From Rhodococcus spelaei (lineage in GTDB: Bacteria > Actinomycetota > Actinomycetes > Mycobacteriales > Mycobacteriaceae), in assembly GCF_006704125.1 (NCBI RefSeq), contig NZ_VIGH01000009.1:62001-126000 (forward strand): DNA of 64,000 nucleotides, read 5' to 3'. Within the stretch, counting starts at the first letter, position 1, and every line of letters begins with the position of its first letter. A model generated the notes under the pieces. That model saw only the letters and a program-made list of their open reading frames with translations, searched no databases and was not told the origin of the DNA. This document shows, one piece after another, positions 26,354 through 35,512 of this stretch. The position numbers and the translations under genes were made by a program.

Positions 26354-27136
26354 ATGTCCGACTGGAACGGTGAGGGCTACGCACAGGTGAGCGGGCTGCA
26401 GCGCACGCTCGCCGAGAAGTCGCTGTCCGGTCTCGCACTCGGCGGCGGTGAACGCCTGCTCGACGTCGGGTGCGGCGACGGGTTCGTCACCGCGCGGCTG
26501 GCTGCCCGGCTGCCGCGCGGCTCGGTGGTCGGAGTGGACGCGTCCCCGAGCATGATCGACACAGCGCGATCGCGGCCGCGGCCGGACGGAGCCCCGATCG
26601 AGTTCCTCGTCGCCGACGCCCGCGACCTCCCGTTCCGCGACGAGTTCGACGTCGTCGTCTCCTTCAACGCGCTGCACTGGGTGACCGAGCAGCACCGGGC
26701 GCTCGCCGGGATCGCGCGGGCGCTCCGCGACGGCGGCCGCGTGATCGTGCAGATGGTGTGCGCGAGCGAACGTCCGAGCCTCGAATCCGTCATCACGCGG
26801 GCGTGCCGGCGGCCGGAGTGGTCGGGCGACTTCGCGGGATTCGAGCCGCCGTTCCTGCATGTCGATCCGGCGGACTATCGCGATCTCGCGACGTCGGCGG
26901 GCCTGGCGGTCACCGACCTGCGCGTGGGCGACCTCGACTGGGACTTCGGCTCCCGCGAGGCGTTCGCGCGGTGGTGTGCGGTCGGGTCCACGGCCTGGAC
27001 GAGCCGACTCGACGAGCGCCGCGCGACCGACTTCGTCGACCAGGTCGTCCGCGACTACGAGACGGTCGCGGGCAGACCGGGGCTGTTCCGGTTCACCCAG
27101 ATGCGAGCGGAACTTGCCAAGTCATCGACGCAGTGA
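26354..27136 (+). CDS. SAM-dependent methyltransferase (Tam/UbiE-like)
   Basis: Class I methyltransferase of 260 residues. Motif I is LLDVGCGDGFVTARLA, motif II SVVGVDASPSMIDTA, and the motif IV region DEFDVVVSFNALHWVTEQ resembles trans-aconitate methyltransferase. The C-terminal half is a lid domain (FEPPFLHVDPADYRDLA). A methyltransferase gene also lies in this part of the M. tuberculosis map (Rv3342, near metA). The substrate is not predictable. It ends 25 bases from the convergent trmL gene. Confidence 0.82.
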   Translation: MSDWNGEGYAQVSGLQRTLAEKSLSGLALGGGERLLDVGCGDGFVTARLAARLPRGSVVGVDASPSMIDTARSRPRPDGAPIEFLVADARDLPFRDEFDVVVSFNALHWVTEQHRALAGIARALRDGGRVIVQMVCASERPSLESVITRACRRPEWSGDFAGFEPPFLHVDPADYRDLATSAGLAVTDLRVGDLDWDFGSREAFARWCAVGSTAWTSRLDERRATDFVDQVVRDYETVAGRPGLFRFTQMRAELAKSSTQ

Positions 27137-27161
27137 CTACCGCCCACCCACGAAGCTGTGT

Positions 27162-27626
27162 CTACTGTCCGCCCGCGAACCCGTGTTGACGCCAGGCCTC
27201 GTAGACGGCCACCGCGGCCGCGTTCGACAAGTTCAGTGAACGCCGGCCGGGGATCATCGGAATCCGCACCTGTGCGGTGACATGTCGGTCCGCCAGGACC
27301 TCCGCGGACAGTCCGGTCGGCTCCGGTCCGAACAGGAGCACATCGCCCGGCTGGTAGGCGATGTCGGTGAACGAGGTGTCCGCGTGCGCGGTGAACGCGT
27401 ACACCCGCTGTGGGGCCACCGCCGACCACGCCGCGGGCAGATCCTCGTGCACGGTCACCGACGCGAGGTCGTGGTAGTCGAGGCCCGCACGCCGCAGCTT
27501 CGGCTCGGACAGGTCGAACCCGAGCGGGCCGACCAGGTGCAGCTCGCATCCGGTGCCCGCGACCAGGCGGATCGCGTTGCCCGTGTTGGGAGGGATACGT
27601 GGCTCGTGGAACATCAGTCGGAACAC
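27162..27626 (-). CDS. trmL: tRNA (cytidine(34)-2'-O)-methyltransferase TrmL
   Basis: SPOUT-fold RNA methyltransferase of 154 residues that modifies the wobble base of tRNA-Leu. Signature segments are RIPPNTGNAIRLVAGTG near the start, LLFGPEPTGL in the middle and the knot sequence IPMIPGRRSLNLSNAAAVAVYEAWR at the end. The GTG at 27626 gives the usual family N terminus (FRLMFHEPRIPPNTGN). Corresponds to spoU/Rv3366 in the conserved gene order with the divergent mfpA gene next door. Confidence 0.9.
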   Translation of the reverse strand: MFRLMFHEPRIPPNTGNAIRLVAGTGCELHLVGPLGFDLSEPKLRRAGLDYHDLASVTVHEDLPAAWSAVAPQRVYAFTAHADTSFTDIAYQPGDVLLFGPEPTGLSAEVLADRHVTAQVRIPMIPGRRSLNLSNAAAVAVYEAWRQHGFAGGQ

Positions 27627-27723
27627 ACCGATCAGCTTGCCAGCACCGGGTAGCAGACCTGCCGTCGCCACCCGCGCGGTCCCCGTGGTCCGGACTGTCG
27701 GTGGGAGAGGGCAGGATCGAGGT

Positions 27724-28332
27724 ATGGCTGAGGACGACATCCAGGAATTCATCGGCGAGGACTTCTCGGACGCGCGTCTGCCACGCCAGCAGTGGACCCA
27801 CCGCCACTACACCGGGTGCTCGTTCCGTGACGCCGACCTGAGCGACCTGCACACCGAGCACGTGGTGTTCACCGACTGCGACTTCACCGGCGCCGACCTC
27901 ACCGACTCGCGCCACCTGGTGACCGCGTTCCGCTCCTGCACGTTCACCAGGACCAGGCTGTGGCACAGCGTGTTCCGCAGTTCCAGCCTGCTCGGGTCCA
28001 GCTTCCAGGACTGCCGCCTACGCCCGATCGAGTTCGACGAGGTGGACTTCACCCTGGCCTCGCTCGGCAAGGCCGACCTGCGGGGGGTCAACTTCTCCGA
28101 TTGCCGGCTACGTGAGGCGAACCTGGTCGGCGCGGACCTGCGCAACGCGGTGTTGCAGTCGGTCGACATGTTCGGTGCCCGGACCTCCGGACTGCGCCTC
28201 GAGGGTGCGGACCTGCGCGGCGCGCACGTGGACGCGGCGCTGTGGACCAGCGCCAAGCTCGACAAGGCGAAGATCGAGATGACGCAGGCTATCGCGATGG
28301 CCACCGCACACGGGTTGGTCGTCGAGCCCTGA
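27724..28332 (+). CDS. mfpA: Pentapeptide-repeat protein MfpA
   Basis: Right-handed beta-helix pentapeptide protein of 202 residues that mimics DNA and binds DNA gyrase in mycobacteria, giving some protection from fluoroquinolones. Repeats of the A(D/N)LXX type run through most of the protein. Long stretches match M. tuberculosis MfpA as I recall it, such as SCTFTRTRLWHSVF, CRLRPIEFDEVDFTLASLG and the end TQAIAMATAHGL. It is about 20 residues longer at the N terminus than the 183-residue mycobacterial protein. Divergent from trmL. The mfpB-type GTPase operon partner is not adjacent here. Confidence 0.9.
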   Translation: MAEDDIQEFIGEDFSDARLPRQQWTHRHYTGCSFRDADLSDLHTEHVVFTDCDFTGADLTDSRHLVTAFRSCTFTRTRLWHSVFRSSSLLGSSFQDCRLRPIEFDEVDFTLASLGKADLRGVNFSDCRLREANLVGADLRNAVLQSVDMFGARTSGLRLEGADLRGAHVDAALWTSAKLDKAKIEMTQAIAMATAHGLVVEP

Positions 28333-28348
28333 GCCGGCGCCCCGGAGG

Positions 28349-28870
28349 TCAGCGCACGAGTTCGCGCGCCAGCAGGTCCATCAGCAGACCGTCCGCCCAG
28401 CTGCCGTCGTGGTTCAGCTCGTACTCGCGCATCACCCCGACGTCCTTGAAGCCGACCTTGCGGTAGCACGCGATCGCCGGGGCGTTCGCGACCTTCGGGT
28501 CGATGACGAGGCGGTGGAATCTGTGGTCGTCGATCAGGTGCGCGCACAGCACCCGCACCACCTCTGTGCCCAGTCCTCGACCCTGCGTCTGCGCGGACAG
28601 GAACAGGTCGAGGCCGGCGTGCCGGTACTCGGGGTCCGGTTCGAAGTACCACTGCGCGAACCCGACGACTTGATCGCCTTCGAGCACCGTGTACTTGGTG
28701 GTGTCGCGTTCCTCGACTTCCGGCCAGTCGTCGTCGGGCATCTGCCACCACTTGCGCACCTCGGGCTCGCGGTGGATCTCGCGCAGGCGGGCTCTGTGCT
28801 CGGGTCGCAGGGGGACCAGCAGCACTCGAGGACCGCGGAGTTCGGGTGCAAGTTCAGGAGTCGTTGCCAT
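28349..28870 (-). CDS. GNAT acetyltransferase, AAC(6')/IucB-like
   Basis: GNAT-fold N-acetyltransferase of 173 residues. The acetyl-CoA loop is SAQTQGRGLGTEVVRVL, and the early segment REPEVRKWWQMPDDDWPEVEE resembles the acceptor side of AAC(6')-Ib and IucB-type enzymes. The end CYRKVGFKDVGVMREYEL is typical of the fold. The real acceptor (aminoglycoside, a siderophore hydroxylamine or another amine) cannot be read from sequence. Convergent with mfpA and divergent from folD, with only 22 bases to folD. Confidence 0.75.
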   Translation of the reverse strand: MATTPELAPELRGPRVLLVPLRPEHRARLREIHREPEVRKWWQMPDDDWPEVEERDTTKYTVLEGDQVVGFAQWYFEPDPEYRHAGLDLFLSAQTQGRGLGTEVVRVLCAHLIDDHRFHRLVIDPKVANAPAIACYRKVGFKDVGVMREYELNHDGSWADGLLMDLLARELVR

Positions 28871-28892
28871 GGTTCCAGTCTGACCTGAAACA

Positions 28893-29762
28893 ATGGCGGC
28901 CGTGACTGCAACGATCCTCGATGGCAAAGCGACCCGTGACGAGATCTTCACCGACCTGAAGGCTCGGGTGGACGCACTCAGGGCCAAGGGCATCACACCC
29001 GGACTGGGCACCGTCCTGGTCGGCGACGACCCCGGATCGGCCTCCTACGTGCGCGGCAAGCACAACGACTGCACCAAGGTCGGCATCACCTCGATCCGGC
29101 GCGACCTGCCCGCCGACATCACCCAGGCCGAACTCGAGGCCACCATCGACGAGCTCAATGCGAACCCCGCGTGCACCGGCTACATCGTGCAGCTGCCGCT
29201 GCCCAAGCACCTGGACGAGAACGCCGCACTCGAGCGCATCGATCCCGACAAGGACGCCGACGGGCTGCACCCGGTGAACCTGGGCCGGCTCGTACTCGGC
29301 AAGGAGGCCACCCTGCCGTGCACGCCCCGCGGGGTGGTGCACCTGCTGCGTCGCTACGACATCCCGATCGACGGCGCCCGCGTCACGGTGGTCGGCCGAG
29401 GCGTCACCATCGGTCGCCCGATCGGGTTGCTGCTGACCCGACGCTCCGAGAACGCCACGGTCACCCTCTGTCACACCGGCACCAAGGACCTGGCAGCGGA
29501 GGTGAGCCGCGCCGACATCGTGGTTGCCGCCGCCGGCGTCGCGGGTCTGATCACCGCGGACATGGTCAAGCCGGGCGCGGCCGTGATCGACGTGGGCGTG
29601 AGCCGCACCGCGGACGGACTGCGCGGCGACGTCGCCGACGACGTGCGTGAGGTCGCGGGATTCGTCTCACCCAACCCCGGCGGCGTCGGACCACTGACCC
29701 GCGCGTTCCTGCTGAGCAACGTCGTCGAGCGCGCCGAGCAGCTCGCCGCGGGCTCGGAATAG
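28893..29762 (+). CDS. folD: Methylenetetrahydrofolate dehydrogenase/cyclohydrolase FolD
   Basis: Bifunctional folate enzyme of 289 residues interconverting 5,10-methylene-, methenyl- and 10-formyl-tetrahydrofolate with NADP. Conserved parts are seen in order: [23 protein letters not shown] with the catalytic lysine, [28 protein letters not shown], the nucleotide loop [14 protein letters not shown], and [17 protein letters not shown] at 28902 would give the shorter start seen in M. tuberculosis; neither start has a clear ribosome site. One-carbon units made here feed methionine and SAM synthesis. Confidence 0.95.
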   Translation: MAAVTATILDGKATRDEIFTDLKARVDALRAKGITPGLGTVLVGDDPGSASYVRGKHNDCTKVGITSIRRDLPADITQAELEATIDELNANPACTGYIVQLPLPKHLDENAALERIDPDKDADGLHPVNLGRLVLGKEATLPCTPRGVVHLLRRYDIPIDGARVTVVGRGVTIGRPIGLLLTRRSENATVTLCHTGTKDLAAEVSRADIVVAAAGVAGLITADMVKPGAAVIDVGVSRTADGLRGDVADDVREVAGFVSPNPGGVGPLTRAFLLSNVVERAEQLAAGSE

Positions 29763-29770
29763 TCCCGGTG

Positions 29771-30067
29771 ATGGTCGCCACCACGAACCGGTGGGCTCGG
29801 CTCGCCCGCCGGAACCTGCCGCTGCTGGCAGTGTCGGCGGTGGTCGTTGTCGCGGTGATCTTCGTGCTGGCCGAGCGGTGGCGTCGAGGTGCGTTCGTCT
29901 TCGGCCTCGCGACGCTGTTGGCGGCCGGGTTCCGGCTGTGCCTGCCGGACGAGCAGGTCGGGCTCCTCGCCGTGCGCGGCCAGGCCTTCGACGTGGCGGC
30001 CCTCACGGCGGTCGGCGCGGCGATCGTCTGGCTGGCCGTCTCCATCGACCCGCTCGGCACCGGCTAG
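29771..30067 (+). CDS. Small membrane protein (DUF3017-like)
   Basis: Integral membrane protein of 98 residues with three hydrophobic segments: NLPLLAVSAVVVVAVIFVLAE, GAFVFGLATLLAAGFRLCLP and VAALTAVGAAIVWLAVSI. It follows folD by eight bases, as Rv3355c follows folD in M. tuberculosis. Function unknown. A GTG three bases earlier is an alternative start. Confidence 0.78.
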   Translation: MVATTNRWARLARRNLPLLAVSAVVVVAVIFVLAERWRRGAFVFGLATLLAAGFRLCLPDEQVGLLAVRGQAFDVAALTAVGAAIVWLAVSIDPLGTG

Positions 30068-30105
30068 TCAGAGATCGGTTTCGGTTCGGCCTCGATCGAC
30101 GCAGG

Positions 30106-30140
30106 TTCGGTGCTGCTGCCCAGGTGGCGGCAGCACCGAA
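30106..30140. terminator. Bidirectional hairpin between the DUF3017-like gene and metX1
   Basis: The 15-base arm at 30106-30120 (TTCGGTGCTGCTGCC) pairs with 30126-30140 at 14 of 15 positions around the 5-base loop CAGGT. Its minus-strand exit is right behind the stop codon of metX1 and its plus-strand entry is 38 bases after the membrane-protein gene. No T-run on either side. Serves as a probable terminator for both convergent units. Confidence 0.65.
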
Positions 30141-30143
30141 GTC

Positions 30144-31355
30144 CTACACGGCGACCGAACTCATCTGGCTCGCCCTGGCCAGGTCCAAGGCCTCACCGAG
30201 CAGTGAGGTCACCCACGGGACCTCGGTGAGGAAGCCGTCGTGACCGGCGGCGGAATGAATCACCCGCAGGGCTTCACAGCCCGGCAGCAGTTCGGCCATC
30301 TCCTCGAGGTGACGCAGCGGCATGATCCGGTCCGAGTCGATGGCACCGACGACCACGGGGACGCGGGTCGAGGTCAGCGCGGCCTCGAGTCCACCGCGCC
30401 CGCGGCCGACGTCATACAGGGTGACGGCCTCGCTGAGGGCCACGTAGCTGCCCGCGTCGAAGATCGACACCAGCTTGTTCGCGTGGTACTCGAGGTAGCT
30501 CTGCACGGCGAACCGGCCGCCGCGCCACAGGTCCTCGCCCTTCTGCGGGACGTTCTGGAACTGCGTGTCCAGGGCCACCTCCCCGCGGTAGGACAGATGC
30601 GCGAACCGACGGGCGATGCTCAGTCCGGTGTCCGGGCTCCTGCCGGTGCCGTAGTAGTCCCCACCCTGCCAGTTCGGATCGGCGGTGATGGCGTCGATCT
30701 GGGTCGTCTGGCCACCGATCTGGTCTGCGGTGGAGCGGGGTCCCACCGCCAGTGCGAGGGCCGACGCGACCCGATCCGGATGGCTGACCATCCATTCGAG
30801 GACGCGCATACCGCCCATCGAGCCGCCGACCACGGACGCGAACCGCGCGATGCCCAGTTTGTCGGCGACCGCAGCCTCCGCCTCGACCTGGTCGCGGATG
30901 GAGATCATCGGGAAGCGCGAGCCCCAGGGCTTGCCGTCGGGGGCCGGCGAGCTGGGGCCGGTGGTGCCGCGGCAGCCACCGAGGACATTGGTGGCCAGCA
31001 CACACCACTCGTTGGTGTCGAGCGGCTCTCCCGGCCCGACCATGCCGTTCCACCAGCCTGGGGTGACGTGTTCGTCGTCCGCCGGGCCGGTGACGTGCGA
31101 GTCGCCCGTCAGTGCGTGTTCGACGAGCACGATGTTGTCCATCGCAGGGTTGGGGGTGCCCCAGCACTGCACGGCGACGGTGACGTCGGGCAGCACCTCG
31201 CCGCTCTCGAGTCGAAGTGCGCCGATGTCGATCTGGGTCAGCCGTCCGTCGGTCGGCGGAAACGCGTCGACCGTCCGCATGTACGACGCGGTCGTGATTT
31301 CCTGACGGGGAAGCTGCTCGTCAGCGGTCGTGGGGTGGTTCACAGTCGAACGCAT
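30144..31355 (-). CDS. metX: Homoserine O-acyltransferase paralogue, copy 1
   Basis: MetX-family alpha/beta hydrolase-fold transferase of 403 residues, which acylates homoserine from acyl-CoA in methionine synthesis. The nucleophile is in [14 protein letters not shown], the aspartate in [11 protein letters not shown] and the histidine in [10 protein letters not shown], so the triad is intact. It is the most downstream of three tandem metX genes. It differs from copy 3 and from M. tuberculosis MetA at positions such as [12 protein letters not shown] ([11 protein letters not shown] in those). ATG chosen at 31355; a GTG at 31382 is also possible. A 150-base gap with its own hairpin and GGTAAC repeats suggests a separate promoter. 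Confidence 0.85.
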   Translation of the reverse strand: MRSTVNHPTTADEQLPRQEITTASYMRTVDAFPPTDGRLTQIDIGALRLESGEVLPDVTVAVQCWGTPNPAMDNIVLVEHALTGDSHVTGPADDEHVTPGWWNGMVGPGEPLDTNEWCVLATNVLGGCRGTTGPSSPAPDGKPWGSRFPMISIRDQVEAEAAVADKLGIARFASVVGGSMGGMRVLEWMVSHPDRVASALALAVGPRSTADQIGGQTTQIDAITADPNWQGGDYYGTGRSPDTGLSIARRFAHLSYRGEVALDTQFQNVPQKGEDLWRGGRFAVQSYLEYHANKLVSIFDAGSYVALSEAVTLYDVGRGRGGLEAALTSTRVPVVVGAIDSDRIMPLRHLEEMAELLPGCEALRVIHSAAGHDGFLTEVPWVTSLLGEALDLARASQMSSVAV

Positions 31356-31404
31356 GGCCAGGATGTTAGAGCGCGATGACACGGTCGCGGAGGTTAATCG
31401 AAAA

Positions 31405-31440
31405 GTTACCTATGCGCATCTCGTGACCCGGTTCGTTACC
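31405..31440 (-). promoter_or_regulatory. GGTAAC direct repeats upstream of metX1
   Basis: Read on the minus strand, GGTAAC occurs at 31440-31435 and again at 31410-31405, exactly 30 bases (about three helical turns) apart, in an A+T-rich patch ahead of metX1. A third GGTAAC lies at 32729-32724 upstream of metX2. This looks like a shared regulator site or promoter element for the two downstream metX copies. Confidence 0.4.
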
Positions 31441-31504
31441 TTTCGTACCGATCGGTCGGAACCTGGGCACGGGTTCCCAGGACGTGGGACACGCACGATT
31501 CAAC

Positions 31505-32698
31505 TCACGCGCCGCGGCGCCCGGACCTGGCCAAGGCCATCGTTTCGCCGAGCAGCGAGGTGACCCACGCGACCTCGGTGAGGAAGCCGTCGTGCCCGTC
31601 CGCGGAATGCACGAGCCGAAGGCCGTCACAGCCCGGCAGGTGGTGAGCCACCTCCTGGAGTTGGCGCAGCGGGAAGAGGCGGTCCGAGTCGATGCCGCCG
31701 ACGATCGCCGGGACCGGGGTCGCCGCGAGCGCGGCGGCCACCCCGCCACGCTCGCGGCCGACGTCGTGCCGGTTGATGGCCTCGGTGAGGACCACGTAGG
31801 TCCCCGGATCGAAGCGCGCGGTCAGCTTGTCGGCCTGGTGCTCGAGGTAGCTCTGCACCGCGTAACGACCGCCCGACCGCGGATCCTCGCCGACCTGGGC
31901 GGCGTTCCGGAAGCTGGCGTCCAGGCCCGACTCGGCCCGATAGGACAGGTGCGCGATCCGTCGGGCGATGCGAAGCCCGCCGTCCGGCGACCTGCCGGTT
32001 CCGTGGTAGTCGCCGCCCTGCCAGTCCGGGTCGGTGGTGATGGCGGAGACCTGGGTCGTCTGGGCGCCGATCTGGTCCGCGGTCGCGCAGGCGCCGGCCG
32101 CCAGCACCAGGGCTGAGCCGACGCGGTCCGGGTGACCGACCATCCATTCGAGGGCGCGCATGCCGCCCATCGAGCCGCCGACCACGGATGCGAACCGCGC
32201 GATGCCGAACGCGTCGGCCAGGGCGACCTCCGCCTCGACCTGGTCGCGGACCGAGATGGCGGGGAAGCGTGAACCCCACGGTCGTCCGTCCGTGGTCGTG
32301 GAGGTGGGGCCGGTACTGCCGCTGCAGCCGCCGAGCACGTTGGCAGCCAGCACGCACCACTCGTCGGTGTCGAGGGGTGCGCCGGGGCCGACCATGCCGT
32401 TCCACCAGCCCGGAGAGATGTGTTCGCCGTCGACCGGGCCGGTGACGTGCGAGTCGCCCGTCAATGCGTGCTCGACGAGCACGATGTTGTCCGTCTCCGG
32501 GGTAGGGGTACCCCAGCACTGCACCGCGAGGGTGACGTCGGACAGGACGACACCGCTCTCGAGTCGCAACGAACCGATGTCGACGGAGGTCAGGCGGCCG
32601 TCTGTCGGGGGAAATGTGCTTCCCCCGACTGCCGGAGGCTCGGCCCGATCGCGTGTCGAAGCGGGTGTCGAGTCGGGGCGATTCGAGGGCGACGGCAC
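31505..32698 (-). CDS. metX: Homoserine O-acyltransferase paralogue, copy 2
   Basis: Second of the three tandem MetX-family genes, 397 residues. Triad segments are intact: [27 protein letters not shown] and DGHDGFLTE. It is most like copy 1 in the segment [19 protein letters not shown] and differs from copy 3 at [18 protein letters not shown]. The first 35 residues are polar and poorly conserved, and the GTG start has no clear ribosome site. It may be cotranscribed with copy 3, 61 bases upstream. Whether it uses acetyl-, succinyl- or another acyl-CoA, or serine in place of homoserine, cannot be told here. Confidence 0.84.
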   Translation of the reverse strand: MPSPSNRPDSTPASTRDRAEPPAVGGSTFPPTDGRLTSVDIGSLRLESGVVLSDVTLAVQCWGTPTPETDNIVLVEHALTGDSHVTGPVDGEHISPGWWNGMVGPGAPLDTDEWCVLAANVLGGCSGSTGPTSTTTDGRPWGSRFPAISVRDQVEAEVALADAFGIARFASVVGGSMGGMRALEWMVGHPDRVGSALVLAAGACATADQIGAQTTQVSAITTDPDWQGGDYHGTGRSPDGGLRIARRIAHLSYRAESGLDASFRNAAQVGEDPRSGGRYAVQSYLEHQADKLTARFDPGTYVVLTEAINRHDVGRERGGVAAALAATPVPAIVGGIDSDRLFPLRQLQEVAHHLPGCDGLRLVHSADGHDGFLTEVAWVTSLLGETMALARSGRRGA

Positions 32699-32759
32699 GA
32701 CATTGATGTTAGCGAGACTATGCGTTACCCGCCCGGGACGGTGCGCCCGGTGTAGTTCG

Positions 32760-33941
32760 TCAGGACCGGGGCCATTCCGCGGTGGTGCCGTCGCGACCGG
32801 CCCTGGCCAGTGCCATCGTCTCTTCGAGTAGGCCGGTCACCCACTCGGCCTCGGTGAGGAAGCCGTCGTGACCGTCCTTCGAGTGCACCACCCGTACCGG
32901 GCCGGAGCCCGCGAGATGGGTCGCCAACTCCTCCTGCTGCCACAGGGGATAGAGGCGGTCGGAGTCGACGCCGCCGACGATCACCGGGACGGGGGTCGAT
33001 GCGAGGGCCGCCTCGACCCCGCCCCGCCCGCGACCGACGTCGTGCCGGTTCATCGCCTCGGTGAGCAGCACGTAGGTACTGGGATCGAAACGCGCCACCA
33101 GCTTGTCGGCCTGGTGCTCGAGGTAGCTCTCGACGGCGTACCGGCCGCCGCGCCAGGGGTCCTCTCCGCGTTGCGAGGAGTTCGCGAAGCGCGCGTCGAG
33201 TTCGCCCTCGGTGCGGTAGGTCAGGTGCGCGATCCGGCGGGCGATGGCCAATCCGGTCCGGGGCGCACGCCCGGTGCCGTGGTAGTCGCCGCCCTGCCAG
33301 TCCGGGTCGGCCTCGATCGCGGCGATTTGGGTGGTCTGGGTGCCGATCTGATCGGCCGTGGCCCGCGCGCCGACAGCCAGGATCAGTGCGGAGGCGACGC
33401 GGTCCGGATGCTCGACGATCCACTCGAGGGCACGCATGCCACCCATCGATCCGCCGATCACCGAGGCGATCCGCTCGATTCCGAGGGTGTCGGCCAGCGC
33501 GACCTCGGCGGTGACCTGGTCGCGGATGGAGATCTCGGGGAACCGGGAGCCCCAGGGGCGGCCCTCGGGGTCCAGGGACGCCGGCCCGGTGCTGCCGCGG
33601 CAGCCGCCGAGCACGTTGGTGGCCAGCACGCACCACTCGTTGGTGTCGATCGGAGCGCCCGGCCCGACCATCCCGTCCCACCAGCCGGGGGAGGGATGAT
33701 CGCTGTCTGCGGGACCGGTGACGTGCGAGTCGCCGGTGAGCGCGTGCTCGACGAGCACGACATTGTCGCGGGTCGGGCTGAGCTTGCCCCAGGCCTGCAC
33801 GGCGAGGACGACGTCCGGGAGGACGGCACCGCTCTCGAGCGTGACGGGGCCGACGGGAATACCCGTCAGTCGCCCGTCCGGCGTCGGGAATCCGTCAGGA
33901 GTCCCGGCCGGACGGGCGCCCGATACGGAGCTGACGGTCAA
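32760..33941 (-). CDS. metX: Homoserine O-acetyltransferase MetX, copy 3 (probable ancestral copy)
   Basis: MetX of 393 residues, the copy most like M. tuberculosis MetA (shared [20 protein letters not shown]). Catalytic segments are [27 protein letters not shown] and [13 protein letters not shown] start overlaps the metY stop codon (TTGA), so translation is coupled to metY, the standard actinobacterial metYX arrangement. Expression should therefore follow the SAM-IV riboswitch and cysteine leader located upstream of metY. It should supply O-acetylhomoserine to MetY. Confidence 0.93.
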   Translation of the reverse strand: MTVSSVSGARPAGTPDGFPTPDGRLTGIPVGPVTLESGAVLPDVVLAVQAWGKLSPTRDNVVLVEHALTGDSHVTGPADSDHPSPGWWDGMVGPGAPIDTNEWCVLATNVLGGCRGSTGPASLDPEGRPWGSRFPEISIRDQVTAEVALADTLGIERIASVIGGSMGGMRALEWIVEHPDRVASALILAVGARATADQIGTQTTQIAAIEADPDWQGGDYHGTGRAPRTGLAIARRIAHLTYRTEGELDARFANSSQRGEDPWRGGRYAVESYLEHQADKLVARFDPSTYVLLTEAMNRHDVGRGRGGVEAALASTPVPVIVGGVDSDRLYPLWQQEELATHLAGSGPVRVVHSKDGHDGFLTEAEWVTGLLEETMALARAGRDGTTAEWPRS

Positions 33942-35251
33942 GACGCGGCCGCCGCGAAGCCGGTCTCGAGGTCGGCAAGGATGTCGTCGATTCCCTCGAT
34001 GCCCACCGCGAGCCGGACGAGCCCGGGGGTGACGCCGGACGCCAGCTGCTCCTCGGGGGACAGCTGCGCGTGAGTGGTCGAAGCGGGATGGATCACGAGA
34101 GAACGCACATCGCCGATGTTAGCGACGTGACTGTGCAGGGTCAGCGCGTTGACGAACTTCTTTCCCGCCTCGGCGCCGCCCGCCAACTCGAAGGCCACGA
34201 TCGCACCCGCACCCTTGGGTGCGAGCTGCCGCGCGCGCTCGTGCCAGGGGGAGCTCGGCAGGCCGGCGTAGGCCACCGAGGTGACGTCCGCACGTGCCTC
34301 GAGGAACTCGGCGACCCGCTGCGCGTTCGCGACGTGCCGCTCGATCCGCAGGCTCAGCGTTTCGATGCCCTGGCTGATCAGGAATGCGTTGAACGGGGAC
34401 ACCGCGGCGCCCACGTCTCGCAGCAGCTGCACGCGTGCCTTGAGCGCGTACGCGGGCGCGCCGAGGTCGGCGAACACCACACCGTGGTAGCTGGCGTCGG
34501 GGGTGGTGAAGCTCGGATGCCTGCCCTGCGTCCAGTCGAACGTCCCGCCGTCGACGATGACACCGGCGATCGCGGTGCCGTGGCCGCCGAGGTACTTGGT
34601 GGCCGAGTGCACCACGATGTCGGCTCCGTGCGCGAGCGGCTGGATCAGGTAGGGCGTCGCGACCGTGTTGTCCACGATCAGGGGGATGCCGTTCTCGTGT
34701 GCGACCGCCGAGATCCCGGGGAGGTCGAGGACGTCGTTGCGCGGGTTCGAGATGGTCTCGCCGAAGAATGCCTTGGTGTTCGGCTTGATCGCGGAGCGCC
34801 ACTGCTCGAGGTCGTCCGGGTCCTCGACGAACTCGACGGTGATGCCGAGCTTGGGCAGCGTGTAATGGAAGAGGTTGTACGTGCCGCCATACAGACGCGG
34901 GCTCGCCACGATGTGGTCGCCCGCCTCGGCCAGGTTCAGGATCGCAAAGGTCGAGGCGGCCTGGCCGGAGGACAGCAGCAGCGCCGCGACGCCGCCCTCG
35001 AGCGCGGCGATCCGCTGCTCGACCGCGTCCTGAGTCGGGTTCATGATCCGGGTGTAGATGTTGCCCGGCTCGGCGAGACCGAACAGCGCTGCTGCGTGAT
35101 CGGTGCTGTCGAAGGTGTAGGAGGTGGTCTGGTAGATCGGCAGGGCCCGAGCCCTGGTCGTCGCGTCCGAGGTTTGACCGGCATGGATCTGCTTGGTCTC
35201 GAAGCTCCAGTTCGAGGTCGGATCGGCCGAGGCGGGCGTGTTCTCGCTCAT
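33938..35251 (-). CDS. metY: O-acetylhomoserine sulfhydrylase MetY
   Basis: PLP-dependent enzyme of 437 residues of the Cys/Met metabolism family, condensing O-acetylhomoserine with sulfide (homocysteine formation). The PLP lysine is in [18 protein letters not shown]; other signatures are [15 protein letters not shown] near residue 95 and the opening [28 protein letters not shown]. It corresponds to metC/Rv3340. First structural gene of the metY-metX operon, with a 180-base leader that contains a SAM-IV riboswitch and a Cys-Cys-Cys leader peptide. GGAG precedes the ATG. Confidence 0.95.
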   Translation of the reverse strand: MSENTPASADPTSNWSFETKQIHAGQTSDATTRARALPIYQTTSYTFDSTDHAAALFGLAEPGNIYTRIMNPTQDAVEQRIAALEGGVAALLLSSGQAASTFAILNLAEAGDHIVASPRLYGGTYNLFHYTLPKLGITVEFVEDPDDLEQWRSAIKPNTKAFFGETISNPRNDVLDLPGISAVAHENGIPLIVDNTVATPYLIQPLAHGADIVVHSATKYLGGHGTAIAGVIVDGGTFDWTQGRHPSFTTPDASYHGVVFADLGAPAYALKARVQLLRDVGAAVSPFNAFLISQGIETLSLRIERHVANAQRVAEFLEARADVTSVAYAGLPSSPWHERARQLAPKGAGAIVAFELAGGAEAGKKFVNALTLHSHVANIGDVRSLVIHPASTTHAQLSPEEQLASGVTPGLVRLAVGIEGIDDILADLETGFAAAAS

Positions 35252-35284
35252 GGGTCGTCTACTCCAGGGAAATGTGGGGAGTGC

Positions 35285-35301
35285 GGCGCGGCGATCGCGC
35301 C
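35285..35301 (-). promoter_or_regulatory. Hairpin between the Cys leader and metY
   Basis: GGCGCG (35285-35290) pairs with CGCGCC (35296-35301) around five bases. It begins 17 bases after the leader stop codon and lies before the metY ribosome site. In an attenuator it could block metY when the leader is read through without stalling. No T-run, so a translational or Rho-linked mechanism is more likely than an intrinsic terminator. Confidence 0.45.
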
Positions 35302-35317
35302 GGATGGCAGGTGAGGC

Positions 35318-35338
35318 CTATCTGCGACAACAACACAT
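35318..35338 (-). CDS. Polycysteine leader peptide (Met-Cys-Cys-Cys-Arg-Arg)
   Basis: A six-codon frame reads ATG, three TGT cysteine codons, CGC, AGA and TAG on the minus strand. A perfect GGAGG lies six bases upstream of the ATG, a better ribosome site than that of metY itself. It sits between the SAM-IV aptamer and metY. Short polycysteine leaders are known in mycobacteria as cysteine-responsive attenuators of sulfur operons. Ribosome stalling at the three cysteine codons when Cys-tRNA is scarce would be the expected signal to open metY-metX expression. Confidence 0.75.
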   Translation of the reverse strand: MCCCRR

Positions 35339-35371
35339 GGTTAACCTCCGTTGGGTCGTGGCCCTGTTGGT

Positions 35372-35391
35372 GGGTCCGTCCCAGCGGACCC
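35372..35391 (-). promoter_or_regulatory. 7-bp hairpin between the SAM-IV aptamer and the Cys leader
   Basis: GGGTCCG at 35372-35378 pairs perfectly with CGGACCC at 35385-35391 around a 6-base loop. It lies directly after the SAM-IV core in the transcript and may be the extra stem of the SAM-IV fold or part of its expression platform. Confidence 0.5.
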
Positions 35392-35422
35392 GCGCTTGTC
35401 ATCCGAACTGCTACTCGGAAAA

Positions 35423-35507
35423 CCAGGTCATCACCCGGGGCACCCCACCGCGGATGGAGGGTTGCCGGCCAGCGAGCCGGGGCTTGACGCTGACACTCAT
35501 GACCTGG
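35423..35507 (-). ncRNA. SAM-IV riboswitch aptamer controlling metY-metX
   Basis: Read on the minus strand the segment opens with CCAGGTCATGAGTGTCAGC and closes with GGGTGATGACCTGG, so the outer stem CCAGGTC/GACCTGG is perfect. Between them come GTCAAGCCCCGGC, GCTGGCCGGCAACCCTCC and GGTGGGGTGCCCCGGG, which match the conserved SAM-IV core (SAM-binding region shared with SAM-I, different peripheral stems). SAM-IV elements are typical of actinobacterial methionine genes. SAM binding should lower expression of metY and the coupled metX. A promoter element just upstream puts the RNA start almost exactly at the aptamer. Confidence 0.92.
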
Positions 35508-35512
35508 CGACG

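Noticed and set aside
28349-28870. Calling the GNAT protein an aminoglycoside resistance gene
   Set aside because: The AAC(6')-like segment is shared with siderophore and housekeeping acetyltransferases; no evidence for drug acylation.
35423-35507. T-box or SAM-I element upstream of metY
   Set aside because: No T-box specifier/anticodon layout is present, and the stem order matches SAM-IV better than SAM-I.
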